Of a stretch of 64,000 nucleotides of DNA, positions 15,144 through 23,556 are shown piece after piece (the first letter of the stretch is position 1; every line of letters begins with the position of its first letter). Below the pieces are notes generated by a model. That model made no database searches and was not told the origin of the DNA. It saw nothing but the letters and a program-made list of their open reading frames with translations. Location: assembly GCF_014656055.1 (NCBI RefSeq), contig NZ_BNBR01000008.1, forward strand, positions 117,065-181,064. The letters are read 5' to 3'. Both the position numbers and the translations under genes were made by a program. Source of the stretch: Streptomyces griseosporeus. Lineage in GTDB: Bacteria; Actinomycetota; Actinomycetes; Streptomycetales; Streptomycetaceae.

Positions 15144-16319
15144 GTGAACGACCTCGAACGCCTCCTCTCCCCCGAAGGCCGCGCCCTCCTCGACGAGGTC
15201 CGCGGCACCGACCCGGCCGACGAACTCGCCGTCGCCACACGGCTGCGCCGCAGCCACCCGGCCGAGCTGGTGTCCGCGGCGCTCGGCCAGGCGCGGCTGC
15301 GGCAGCGGGCGGTGGCGAAGTTCGGGGCGCAGGACGCGGGGCGGATGTTCTTCACCCCGAACGGGGTCGAGCAGGCGACGCGGGCGAGCGTGGCCGCGTA
15401 CCGGGCCCGGCGGTTCGCCGCACTCGGCGTGACCTCCGTCGCCGACCTGTGCTGCGGCATCGGCGGCGACGCGATCGCGCTGGCCCGGGCCGGCATCCGG
15501 GTGCTGGCCGTCGACCGGGATCCGCTGACCGCCGCGACGGCCCGGGCCAACGCCGAGGCGCTGGGCCTCGCCGGTCTGATCGAGGTGCGGGAGGCGGACG
15601 TCACGGAGGTGGACACGGCCGCGTACGACGCCGTGTTCGCCGACCCGGCCCGGCGCGGCGGGCGCGGCCGGATCTTCGACCCGGAGGCCTACTCACCGCC
15701 GCTGTCCTGGGCGGTGGAGGCGGCCCGCAAGCGCCCGTACGCCGCGCTGAAGGTGGCGCCGGGCATCCCGCACGAGGCGGTGCCCGACGACGCGGAGGCC
15801 GAGTGGATCTCGGACGGCGGGGACGTGAAGGAGGCGGTGCTGTGGTTCGGCACGGACCGGCCGGGCACCGTACGGGCCACGCTGCTGCCGGGTCCGCACA
15901 CCCTCCCCGGCCGCGGCCTGCCCGACCCGCCGGTGCGCCCGGTGGGCCGGTACCTGTACGAGCCCGACGGTGCCGTCATCCGCGCCCATCTGGTGGCCGA
16001 GGTGGCCGAGCAGGTCGGCGGCGGGCTGCTGGACGCGACGATCGCGTACGTCACCGCGGACGAGCTGCACGCGACGCCGTACGCCCACGCCTATGAGATC
16101 ACCGACCGGCTCCCCTTCAACGTCAAGAAGCTGAAGGCGCTGCTGCGGGAGCGGGAGGTCGGGGTGCTCACCGTGAAGAAGCGCGGGTCGGCGGTCGAGC
16201 CGGAGGAACTGCGCCGCAAGGTGCTGCCGAAGCAGCACGGCCCGCACGCGGTGACGGTCTTCCTCACCCGCGTGGCCGGCGCACCGACCATGCTGCTCGG
16301 GCACCCGGCGTCGGGCTGA
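15144..16319 (+). CDS. Class I SAM-dependent methyltransferase with THUMP-like C-terminus
   Basis: A 391-aa protein. The SAM-binding motif VADLCCGIGGDAIALA lies near residues 95-110, and FADPARRGGRGRIFDPEAYSP carries a DPAR-type catalytic loop related to DPPY motifs of nucleic-acid methyltransferases. The C-terminal third ends in a domain with LPFNVKKLKALLRE and a KKRGSAVEPEELR stretch typical of the THUMP-like tail in this group. RNA or rRNA methylation is a fair guess, but the target is unknown. GTG 15144 gives the expected N-terminus; much longer upstream reading is antisense to the deacetylase. Confidence 0.82.
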   Translation: MNDLERLLSPEGRALLDEVRGTDPADELAVATRLRRSHPAELVSAALGQARLRQRAVAKFGAQDAGRMFFTPNGVEQATRASVAAYRARRFAALGVTSVADLCCGIGGDAIALARAGIRVLAVDRDPLTAATARANAEALGLAGLIEVREADVTEVDTAAYDAVFADPARRGGRGRIFDPEAYSPPLSWAVEAARKRPYAALKVAPGIPHEAVPDDAEAEWISDGGDVKEAVLWFGTDRPGTVRATLLPGPHTLPGRGLPDPPVRPVGRYLYEPDGAVIRAHLVAEVAEQVGGGLLDATIAYVTADELHATPYAHAYEITDRLPFNVKKLKALLREREVGVLTVKKRGSAVEPEELRRKVLPKQHGPHAVTVFLTRVAGAPTMLLGHPASG

Positions 16320-16334
16320 TCCGAAAGACAGGCC

Positions 16335-17627
16335 CTAGCCGCACTCCTCCGCCCGCCGCAGCAGCAGTTCCCGTTCCCGCTCGTTCGCCGTCAGAGCCGC
16401 CGCCCGCTCGAACTCCGCCCGCGCCTCGGCCGTACGGCCCAGCCGCAGCAGCAGGTCGCCGCGGACGCTGGGCAGGAGGTGGTAGTCGCCCAGCCGGTCG
16501 GCGACGGCGTCAACGAGGTCCAGCGCGGGGCCGGGTCCCTCGGCCATGGACACCGCCACCGCCCGGTTCAGCTCCACGACCGGCGACGGGGAGCGGGCGG
16601 CCAGCAGGCCGTACAGGGCGGCGATGGCGGACCAGTCGGTCTCCTCGTAGGTGTACGCGCGCGCGTGGCAGGCGGCGATGGCGGCCTGGAGGGCGTACGG
16701 GCCGGGCGCGCCCGTGGCCAGCGCGTCGGCGCGTTCCAGGGCGGCGACGCCGCGGGCGATGAGCATGCGGTTCCAGCGGCTGCGGTTCTGGTCGCGGAGC
16801 AGGACGGGCGTGCCGTCGGGGCCGGTGCGGGCGGCGGTGCGGGAGGCCTGGAACTCCAGCAGCGCGGCCAGGCCGTGCACCTCGGGTTCCTTCGGCATCA
16901 GCTGGGCGAGCTGGCGGGCGAGCCGCAGCGCGTCCTCGCACAGCGCCGGGCGCAGCCAGTCGTCGCCGGCGGTGGCCGCGTATCCCTCGTTGAAGACCAG
17001 GTAGATGACGTCGAGGACGGAGCCGAGGCGGGCGGCGCGGTCGGGGCCGTAGGGCACCTCGAAGGGGACCTTCTTCGCGGCGAGGGTGCGTTTCGCACGG
17101 ACGATGCGCTGCGCGACCGTCGCCTCGGGCACGAGGAAGGCGCGGGCGATCTCGCCGGTGGTGAGGCCGCCGAGGAGGCGCAGGGTGAGGGCGATCCGGG
17201 CGTCGGCGGACAGCACCGGGTGGCAGGCGGTGAAGACGAGCCGGAGCAGGTCGTCGTCGATGGCGTCGGGGTCGGCGACGTCCTCGGGCGGGACGCTGTC
17301 GGGCAGGTCGCGGCCGATCTCCTGGAGCTTGCGGGCGTGGTTCTCGCGGCGCCGGATCAGGTCGACGGCGCGGCGCCGGGCTGTGGTCGTCAGCCAGGCG
17401 CCCGGGTTGTCGGGCACCCCGTCGCGGGGCCACTGCTCCAGCGCGGCGACCAGGGCGTCCTGGGCCAGCTCCTCGGCGACGCCGATGTCCCGCACGAGCC
17501 GGGCGGCCGCGGCGATGACGCGCGGCGACTCCAGCCGGAAGACGGTCTCGATGGCGCGGTGTGTCTCGGCGGCGGCGGGCTGCTCGCCGGCTGCGGGATC
17601 GGGGCCGGCGGTGGGCTGCGGTGTCAC
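16335..17627 (-). CDS. ECF42-type RNA polymerase sigma factor with TPR-like C-terminus
   Basis: A 430-aa sigma factor, about twice normal ECF length. Residues 30-190 carry regions 2 and 4 (EELAQDALVAALEQWP; TTGEIARAFLVPEATVAQRIVRAKRTL). The rest is a helical extension (PYALQAAIAACHARA, LAARSPSPVVELNRAVAVSMAEGPG) characteristic of the ECF42 group, whose C-terminal domain is needed for activity. Its partner YCII/DGPF-domain gene lies immediately upstream, 43 bases away. No anti-sigma factor is expected in this group. Start GTG 17627 has only a weak ribosome site. Confidence 0.9.
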   Translation of the reverse strand: MTPQPTAGPDPAAGEQPAAAETHRAIETVFRLESPRVIAAAARLVRDIGVAEELAQDALVAALEQWPRDGVPDNPGAWLTTTARRRAVDLIRRRENHARKLQEIGRDLPDSVPPEDVADPDAIDDDLLRLVFTACHPVLSADARIALTLRLLGGLTTGEIARAFLVPEATVAQRIVRAKRTLAAKKVPFEVPYGPDRAARLGSVLDVIYLVFNEGYAATAGDDWLRPALCEDALRLARQLAQLMPKEPEVHGLAALLEFQASRTAARTGPDGTPVLLRDQNRSRWNRMLIARGVAALERADALATGAPGPYALQAAIAACHARAYTYEETDWSAIAALYGLLAARSPSPVVELNRAVAVSMAEGPGPALDLVDAVADRLGDYHLLPSVRGDLLLRLGRTAEARAEFERAAALTANERERELLLRRAEECG

Positions 17628-17670
17628 AGCCCACCATCAGACACCCGTGCGGCCGTACGGCCAAGCAGGC

Positions 17671-18024
17671 TCAGCCCTCCATGACCTCGCGCAGCTCACA
17701 CGTCACGGTCCACTCCGGCTCGTGGATCCGCAGGAACCGCTGGGTCCACTCCAGGGCCTCGGCCTTGTCCTTGGCCTGCATGAGCGCGTACCCGCCGATG
17801 ACCTCCTTGGTCTCGGTGAAGGGCCCGTCGGTGACGGAGATCTGCCCGCCCTCGTAGTGCACGCGGCTGCCCTGCGCGCTGGGGGTGAGCCCGGCGGTGT
17901 CGAGGAGGACGCCGGCCTTGGTCATCTCCTCGATCAGCTCGCCCATCCGCTGCATGAGGGCGTCGCTGGGGCCGCCGGGGTTGTCGTTCTCGTCGATGCG
18001 GATGAGGGAGAGGTAGCGCGGCAT
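17671..18024 (-). CDS. YCII/DGPF-domain protein
   Basis: A 117-aa small alpha-beta protein with the signature DGPFTETKEVIGGYALMQ, the DGPF motif naming the family. Such genes are habitual neighbours of ECF42 sigma factors and are candidate targets or partners of them; the biochemical role is unproven. ATG 18024 has GAGGAG 5 bases upstream. It and the sigma gene form a short operon. Confidence 0.9.
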   Translation of the reverse strand: MPRYLSLIRIDENDNPGGPSDALMQRMGELIEEMTKAGVLLDTAGLTPSAQGSRVHYEGGQISVTDGPFTETKEVIGGYALMQAKDKAEALEWTQRFLRIHEPEWTVTCELREVMEG

Positions 18025-18114
18025 GGTGACTCCTCGGTGGTCCACGGGCCGGGTCCGTCCCGGCCTCTCACTCCTGCGTCGACCGGCGGACGGCCGGATC
18101 GACACAGGAGCGGG

Positions 18115-18130
18115 AAATCTCCGAAGATTT
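18115..18130. promoter_or_regulatory. Inverted repeat between xylanase and YCII gene
   Basis: AAATCT-CCGA-AGATTT, a perfect 6-bp dyad with a tetraloop, 49 bases beyond the xylanase stop and 91 bases upstream of the YCII gene. It may terminate xylanase transcription or be an operator; it resembles the ATCTTCCGGAAGAT palindrome before the LacI gene. Confidence 0.45.
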
Positions 18131-18178
18131 TTTCCGGCCCTGGATGGCCGCGACCGGGCGGCCCTCCTCGGACGGCCC

Positions 18179-19549
18179 TCAGCCCAGCGTCACCACCGGC
18201 ACCGGGTTCTCCCCGCTGCCGCTCCACGCGGCGTTGAAGCCGAACGTCACCGAGCCCCCGTCGGGAACCGTCCCGTTGTACGAGGCGCTGGAACAGGTGA
18301 CGGCCGCCCCCGTCTGCGCACAGGTCGCGTTCCACGCCTGGCTGATCCGCTGGCCCGCCCCGAAGGTCCAGCTCGCCTTCCAGTTCGCCAGCGCCGCCCC
18401 GGAGCAGGAGATCCGCACCTGCCCGGTGAAGCCGGTGTTCCACTGGTTGACGACGCTGTACGAGGCGGTGCACGCGCCGGCCGGAGGCGTGCCCCCGTCG
18501 CCGCTGCCGCCGAGCGCCTTCGCGATGCCGTAGTAGGCGGGCTTGGGCCGGTAGTTCTCGTCGTACGGCGTCGCCGCGCCGTAGCCTTGGAAGACGTCCG
18601 GGATCCAGGAGTCGGAGTCGGTGAAGCCCCAGACGGTGACGCCGGCGCAGCGGGTGACGGCGGCGCAGGCGGCCACCACGGCCTGGTAGTCGGCCTTCTG
18701 CTGGGCGAGCTTGGTGGTGTCCGCGGGCAGCTGCATGCGGATGTCCAGCTCGGTGAGGGCGACGTCCACGCCGAGGTCGGCGAAGCGCTGGATGTTCTGC
18801 TGGAGCGTGGAGGGCACCTGACCGAGGATCAGATGGGCCTGGAGGCCGACGCCGTCGATCGGGACGCCGCGCTCCTTCAGCGACTTGACCAGGTTGTACA
18901 GGGCGGTGCTCTTCGCGTTCACGCCCTCGACGTTGTAGTCGTTGATGTAGAGCTTCGCGGCCGGGTCGGCGGCGCGGGCGTCGGTGAGGGCGCGGGCGAT
19001 GTAGTCGGTGCCGAGGCCGTTGTACCAGAGGGTCTGCCGGTAGGTGCCGTCCTCGTTGAAGGGCTCGTTGACGACGTCCCAGGCGGCGAGGCGGCCCTTG
19101 TAGCGGCCGACCTCGGTGGCGATGTGGTCGTCGAGGAGCTGCCCGAGCTGAGCGGCGGTCCAGCTGCCGTTGGCGAGCCAGCCGGGGTTCTGGCTGTGCC
19201 AGACCAGGGTGTGGCCGCGCACCTGCTGGCCGTGGGCCTCGGCGAAGTCGACGATCTGGTCGGCCTCGGCCCAGTTGTAGGTGCCGCGGGTCGGCTCGAC
19301 CGACTCCCACTTCATGGCGTTGCCGGGGGTGAGGGAGGAGAACTCGCGGGCGGCGGTGTCGCCGTAGGTGCCGGTGAGCTTGGAGCCGGTGACGGCCGTG
19401 CCGATGACCTTGCCCTGGGCCGCGGCGAGGTCGCGCAGCGGCGGGTCGGCGGCGTGGGCGGCGGGCGCGGCGAGGGTCAGCGCGGCGGCGGCGCCGGCGG
19501 CCAGGGCGGTCAGGCGGGCGGTTGAGGACAGCGCTCTGGAGGTTCTCAT
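18179..19549 (-). CDS. Endo-1,4-beta-xylanase, GH10 with CBM2
   Basis: A 456-aa secreted enzyme that cuts beta-1,4-xylan. Residues 1-33 form a signal peptide with an AHA-A cleavage site. The GH10 barrel spans about 40-345 with the acid/base Glu162 (WDVVNEP) and nucleophile Glu267 (LTELDIR). After a short GSGDGGTPP linker, residues about 360-456 form a family 2 carbohydrate-binding module (YSVVNQWNTGFTGQVRI). ATG 19549 follows CGGAGG by 9 bases. A CCGAA-N3-TTCGG palindrome overlaps the ribosome site, and the same motif precedes the adjacent LacI gene, so that protein is the probable repressor. Confidence 0.95.
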   Translation of the reverse strand: MRTSRALSSTARLTALAAGAAAALTLAAPAAHAADPPLRDLAAAQGKVIGTAVTGSKLTGTYGDTAAREFSSLTPGNAMKWESVEPTRGTYNWAEADQIVDFAEAHGQQVRGHTLVWHSQNPGWLANGSWTAAQLGQLLDDHIATEVGRYKGRLAAWDVVNEPFNEDGTYRQTLWYNGLGTDYIARALTDARAADPAAKLYINDYNVEGVNAKSTALYNLVKSLKERGVPIDGVGLQAHLILGQVPSTLQQNIQRFADLGVDVALTELDIRMQLPADTTKLAQQKADYQAVVAACAAVTRCAGVTVWGFTDSDSWIPDVFQGYGAATPYDENYRPKPAYYGIAKALGGSGDGGTPPAGACTASYSVVNQWNTGFTGQVRISCSGAALANWKASWTFGAGQRISQAWNATCAQTGAAVTCSSASYNGTVPDGGSVTFGFNAAWSGSGENPVPVVTLG

Positions 19550-19561
19550 GGGCGGGTGCCT

Positions 19562-19574
19562 CCGAAAGATTCGG
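19562..19574 (-). promoter_or_regulatory. Probable LacI-type operator of the xylanase gene
   Basis: CCGAA-AGA-TTCGG, a perfect 5-bp dyad with a 3-base centre. It touches the xylanase ribosome-binding site, a good position for repression. Confidence 0.6.
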
Positions 19575-19632
19575 TCGTTCCACCGATTGGCTGCGGCAGA
19601 GTGTGGAGGCGCCCGTCCCACCCGTCAATACG

Positions 19633-20688
19633 TCAACTTCCGGCCACGGGTGCCCCGGTGCTCGCCCGCACCACCAGGCTCGTCGCCAGTTCCACGCGGG
19701 TGGCCACCGGCGCCTCGTCGCCCCGGCCCAGTTCGAGGACGAGCCGGGCCGCCGCCTCGGCCATCTCGGTCAGCGGCTGCCGTACGGTCGTCAGCGGCGG
19801 GCCCACCCAACGGGCCACCGGCAGGTCGTCGAAGCCGACCACGCTCAGGTCCTCGGGGATGCGCAGCCCCAGTTCGCGCGCGGCCTCGTACAGGCCGAGC
19901 GCCTGGAGGTCGTTGCCGGCGAAGACGGCGGTGGGCCGGTCGGGCAGGCTGAGCAGTTCGCGGCCGAGGCGGTAGCCGGCGTCGTGGTGGAAGTCGCCGG
20001 TGCGGACCAGGTCGGGGTCGACCGGCAGTCCGGCGGTCTCCAGGGCGGCGCGGTAGCCGTCGACGCGGGCCCGGCTGCACATCATCCGCTGCGGGCCGCT
20101 GATCGCGGCGATCCTGCGGTGGCCGAGGTCGACCAGGTGCCGGGTGGCGGCGAGACCACCCTGCCAGTTGGTGGCTCCGATGGACGGCACGTCGGCGCCC
20201 GGGTCGCCGGCCGGGTCCATCACCACGAACGGGATGGAGCGGCTGGTCAGCAGCGCCCGCTGGGACTCGTCGAGGTCGGACAGGACGAGGATGACGCCGT
20301 GCGGGCGGCGGGCGGCGACCTGGTCGGCCCAGGTGCGGCCGGGGGTGAGCCGGCCCGCGCTCTCGCTGAGGACGACGCTGAGCCCGGCGTCGCGGGCCAC
20401 GTTCTCCACGCCCCGGATGACCTCCATCGCCCAGGCGCTCTCCAGCTCGTGGAAGACGAGGTCGATCAGCGGCGAGCGGCTGGCCTCGGCGCGGCGGCGC
20501 CGGTAGCCGTGGGCGCGCAGCAGCTCCTCGACACGGCTGCGGGTCGCCGGGGCGACGTCGGCGCGGCCGTTGAGGACCTTCGAAACAGTCGGGGCCGAGA
20601 CACCGGCCTCACGGGCGATCTCGGCGAGGGTGGCGGTCTGGCTGGACCGCCCCCGGTGCGGGGTTTCGGCGGAGTCCGGAGCTGTCAT
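19633..20688 (-). CDS. LacI-family transcriptional regulator
   Basis: A 351-aa repressor with an N-terminal HTH and hinge (ATLAEIAREAGVSAPTVSKVLNG, about 19-41) and a sugar-binding domain (IDLVFHELES ... VVGFDDLPVARWVGPPLTTVRQP). Sequence and position just upstream of a xylanase gene suggest control of xylan use, with a xylo-oligosaccharide as the inducer by analogy. ATG 20688 puts the HTH near the N-terminus; the frame is open to 20739, where GGAAG precedes an ATG by 5 bases, so a 17-residue longer form is possible. Two palindromes lie in its own promoter region, implying autoregulation. Confidence 0.9.
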   Translation of the reverse strand: MTAPDSAETPHRGRSSQTATLAEIAREAGVSAPTVSKVLNGRADVAPATRSRVEELLRAHGYRRRRAEASRSPLIDLVFHELESAWAMEVIRGVENVARDAGLSVVLSESAGRLTPGRTWADQVAARRPHGVILVLSDLDESQRALLTSRSIPFVVMDPAGDPGADVPSIGATNWQGGLAATRHLVDLGHRRIAAISGPQRMMCSRARVDGYRAALETAGLPVDPDLVRTGDFHHDAGYRLGRELLSLPDRPTAVFAGNDLQALGLYEAARELGLRIPEDLSVVGFDDLPVARWVGPPLTTVRQPLTEMAEAAARLVLELGRGDEAPVATRVELATSLVVRASTGAPVAGS

Positions 20689-20741
20689 GGCGGCGATCGT
20701 ATCCTCGGCGGGCCGACGGACGAACCCCTTGGGGCGCATCG

Positions 20742-20755
20742 ATCTTCCGGAAGAT
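20742..20755. promoter_or_regulatory. 14-bp perfect palindrome upstream of the LacI gene
   Basis: ATCTTCCGGAAGAT, directly before the alternative ATG at 20739. Possible autoregulatory operator. Confidence 0.5.
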
Positions 20756-20767
20756 TCGCGCGGGCTC

Positions 20768-20780
20768 CCGAAATATTCGA
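20768..20780. promoter_or_regulatory. Second LacI-type operator candidate
   Basis: CCGAA-ATA-TTCGA, the same half-sites and 3-base centre as the motif at the xylanase ribosome site (one mismatch in the outer base). Confidence 0.55.
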
Positions 20781-20883
20781 GCGATTCGGATAATCGGCCC
20801 CCGCTCCGGCCACCTTGTCATGCCACAATCCGCCGACGCGAAGACGTGCACCCGAGACATGAGGGGACAGGACAGCGAACGCC

Positions 20884-22329
20884 ATGGACATACGCCCGTC
20901 CCCCCTGCGCACCTGGTCCCTCACCGCCACCCTGCTGTCCGTCGCCTGGCTGCCGCAGGCCGTGCTCGTGGTGGCCCTGGTCGGCGCGGCGCTGGTGTGG
21001 CGGGCGGAGTGGCTGCTCCTGGCACCCGCGGTGGCGCTGCTGGCCGGGCCGGTCCGGGCGGCCTTCGGCCGGGGCCCGCTCCCCGGCCGGGCGCTCCGCC
21101 CCGCCGACGAGCCGGAACTGGCCGCGCTGGTACGGGACGTGGCCGACCGGGTCGGCCTGCGCAGGCCGCTGCTCGTCCGGGTGGTCCCGGACGTCCAGGC
21201 CTCCCTCGGCCCCGCGCGCGTCGACGGGACGCCCAGCTACGTCCTGCTGCTCGGGCTGCCCCTGCTGCGCACGCTCACCGAGGCCGAGCTGGCGTCGGTC
21301 GTGGCGCACGAACTGGCGCACGAACAGCAGGCACGCGCCCGCGGCACGGCCCTGCTGGGCTTCGCCCGCGAACTGCTCGCGGAGCGTCTGGCGGGGTTTC
21401 TGCGCCCGCTCGCCCCGCTGGCCGCGCCGCTGCTGCGGGCCTCCCAGCCGCTGGTGTGGCGGGCGGAACTGGCCGCCGACGCGCAGGCCGCGCGGATCGC
21501 GGGCGGCAAGGCGGCGATGGACGCGCTGCGCCGCACGGCGGTGCTGCATGCCGTGTACGAGGGGCTGGGCGAGGCCTGGTGGTCGGCCCTGGCGGAGGAG
21601 GACGCCTTCCCCGAGGACTTCTACGACGCCCTGGACGCCGCCCTCGCCGACCCGCACGTCGTCGCGCGCGCGGCCCGCACCGCCGCCGCGGACGACGCCG
21701 TCGACCCGTACGCGTCGGCCGGGCATCCCCCCTTCGCCCGGCGGATCGAGGCCCTGGCGGACGCGCCGGAGGCGGCCGGGACGTACGGCACCGCTCCCCT
21801 GCCGCTGCGCACCTCGGCAGCGCTCGCCCGCTGGTGCGTGCGTGAGCTGGCCGAGCTGGAGGAGGTCGAGGTGATCGACGGGGAGGCGGCCCGGGTACGG
21901 CTGCTCGACCTGCCCGACGACCGCCTGCACGAACTCGGCGGCACCCCCGGCCTGGACCTCCTGCTGCGCGTCACCGGCGAGGAGCTGCCGGTTCACGCCC
22001 TGACCGCGGTCCTGGACGCCGTGGCCGACGGGACAGGACAGCAGCTGGCCCGGCGTCTGGAACCGGGCCTGAGGTGGCTGGACGCCGAGGCGCGCGCGGC
22101 GCTGGCGCGGGAGGTGCTGACCGGTGCCGGGACGACCGCCCTGACCGCCGTCCTGCACGCCGCCGGCTGGACGTACGCCGGACGCTGGCTGACCTCCGTC
22201 CTGACCGCGCCGGACGGGCGGGTCGTCGATCTGCACGCCCTGGTGGGCGAGGCGGTGGACAGCGGCGACACCGGCCCGGTGCGGGCGCTGCTCGGCCCGC
22301 TCGCGGACAAGGAAGGAGCGCGCGCGTGA
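20884..22329 (+). CDS. M48-type membrane metalloprotease
   Basis: A 481-aa protein with two hydrophobic segments (about 11-35 and 42-58), then a cytosolic or extracellular catalytic region. HELAHE at 142-147 gives the zinc ligands His142 and His146 and catalytic Glu143; WRAELAADA near 192-200 supplies the expected third ligand Glu195, as in the HtpX/M48 family. The C-terminal 230 residues have no recognised domain. It overlaps the next gene by GTGA, so the two are probably co-expressed and may work together in membrane protein quality control. Confidence 0.82.
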   Translation: MDIRPSPLRTWSLTATLLSVAWLPQAVLVVALVGAALVWRAEWLLLAPAVALLAGPVRAAFGRGPLPGRALRPADEPELAALVRDVADRVGLRRPLLVRVVPDVQASLGPARVDGTPSYVLLLGLPLLRTLTEAELASVVAHELAHEQQARARGTALLGFARELLAERLAGFLRPLAPLAAPLLRASQPLVWRAELAADAQAARIAGGKAAMDALRRTAVLHAVYEGLGEAWWSALAEEDAFPEDFYDALDAALADPHVVARAARTAAADDAVDPYASAGHPPFARRIEALADAPEAAGTYGTAPLPLRTSAALARWCVRELAELEEVEVIDGEAARVRLLDLPDDRLHELGGTPGLDLLLRVTGEELPVHALTAVLDAVADGTGQQLARRLEPGLRWLDAEARAALAREVLTGAGTTALTAVLHAAGWTYAGRWLTSVLTAPDGRVVDLHALVGEAVDSGDTGPVRALLGPLADKEGARA

Positions 22330-23288
22330 AGCCCTCCCGCGTCGCCCTGCTCGGCGTGACGGTGATCGTCGCCGGTTACGCCCTGCTCGCCGCGTGGCTC
22401 GGCGGCCACGCGTACGCGTACACGACCGCCCGTGACCGGGCCACCGCGACCGCGTCCGGCACGGTCGTCGAGGACGGCGTCGGCGACGACGAGGACATCC
22501 GGGTGCGCTGGACCGACCGGTCCGGGCACACCCATGTCGAGCGCTTCGGCGTCTACGACACCGGCCGCTACGCCGAGGGCCGCCGATTCCCCGTCGCCTA
22601 CGACCCGGACGCGGCCGACCCGAGCGGCTTCCCGGCCGACCCGGAGGAGACGGCGGCCGAGGACGACCTGCTAGTCCCGCTGGCCCTGGCGGGGTCGGTC
22701 GCGCTCGCGATGACCGGGGTGTGGGCGTGGCGGGGCGTGCGGTTCCGGCTGACGGGACGCCGGCCGGGCCGCCCGATGACGGCCGTGGTCCGGGCGGGTG
22801 AGCGCCCGCAGGGCTGGCGGGCGCCGGAGACGACGTGGCTCGCCCTCACCGACGGCGACGGCCGCACGGTCTGGCAGCGGGTGATGGGCCACCCGGCGCT
22901 GGACGGCCACGACCACGAGCCGGTCGAGGTGACCGTGCACGGCCGGACGGACACCCGCCGTCCCGTCGTGGTGGAACTCCCCGACGGCACCCGTCTGGTG
23001 CCGCTGGGCCGGCTGCGCCGCGGCGCTCCGCTGCACGAGCTGCTCGACCGGCCGCGCTCCGCCGCCGGCGGCCTGCGGGACGCGTTCGTGATCCCGGCCG
23101 GCACCGTCGTACGCCCCGCCCGGGCCTGGTGGCGGCAGGTCCTGCTGCTCACCGGGGGCGGTGCGGTGGTGGGGCTGGTCATGAGCCTCGCCCTGGCCGA
23201 GGGCGGCCTGACCGGGACCGTCGGCTTCGTGCTGGCGATGGGTGCCCTGCTGCCGTCGGTGTGGATCCTGTCCGCCCCTCAGCCGTGA
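22326..23288 (+). CDS. Membrane protein, DUF3592-like
   Basis: A 320-aa protein with hydrophobic segments at about 8-27, 120-138, 268-288 and 293-313. Between the first two lies a soluble segment (SGTVVEDGVGDDEDIRVRWTDRSG...VAYDP) typical of DUF3592-type extracytoplasmic domains. Function unknown. GTG 22326 overlaps the protease stop by four bases. Convergent with the 85-aa gene at 23299. Confidence 0.75.
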   Translation: MKPSRVALLGVTVIVAGYALLAAWLGGHAYAYTTARDRATATASGTVVEDGVGDDEDIRVRWTDRSGHTHVERFGVYDTGRYAEGRRFPVAYDPDAADPSGFPADPEETAAEDDLLVPLALAGSVALAMTGVWAWRGVRFRLTGRRPGRPMTAVVRAGERPQGWRAPETTWLALTDGDGRTVWQRVMGHPALDGHDHEPVEVTVHGRTDTRRPVVVELPDGTRLVPLGRLRRGAPLHELLDRPRSAAGGLRDAFVIPAGTVVRPARAWWRQVLLLTGGGAVVGLVMSLALAEGGLTGTVGFVLAMGALLPSVWILSAPQP

Positions 23289-23298
23289 CCGGGCGACC

Positions 23299-23556
23299 TC
23301 AGGACGCGGCCACCGACTCGAAACGCCACCGGTGCACCGCCCGCGTCACCAACTCCGGGCCGGGCTCGGGCAGTTCGGGCAGGTCGGCGTCGTAGGGGGC
23401 GTCCCACCAGGTGATGACCAGGACCCGGTCTTCAGGGGCGCGGAACGTCTCCCGGCGCAGGGGCTCGGCGTCCAGTTCCTGCGCCCGCGCCCAGGCCAGC
23501 AGCTCCGCGCCCCGGCCCTGCGCCGCCCGCGCCTCCCACATCAGGGCGACCGTCAC
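23299..23556 (-). CDS. Small conserved-looking hypothetical protein, 85 aa
   Basis: Encodes VTVALMWEARAAQGRG and then ELLAWARAQELDAEPL and VLVITWWDAP. The pattern of strands and a central helix suggests a small alpha-beta (ABM-like) fold but the family is not recognised. GTG 23556 overlaps the tsaD stop as GTGA, so it is probably the last gene of the tsaB-rimI-tsaD operon. Confidence 0.7.
   Translation of the reverse strand: MTVALMWEARAAQGRGAELLAWARAQELDAEPLRRETFRAPEDRVLVITWWDAPYDADLPELPEPGPELVTRAVHRWRFESVAAS

Noticed and set aside
14604..16319. Longer 571-aa form of the methyltransferase
   Set aside because: The first 180 residues are antisense to the deacetylase and do not resemble the family.
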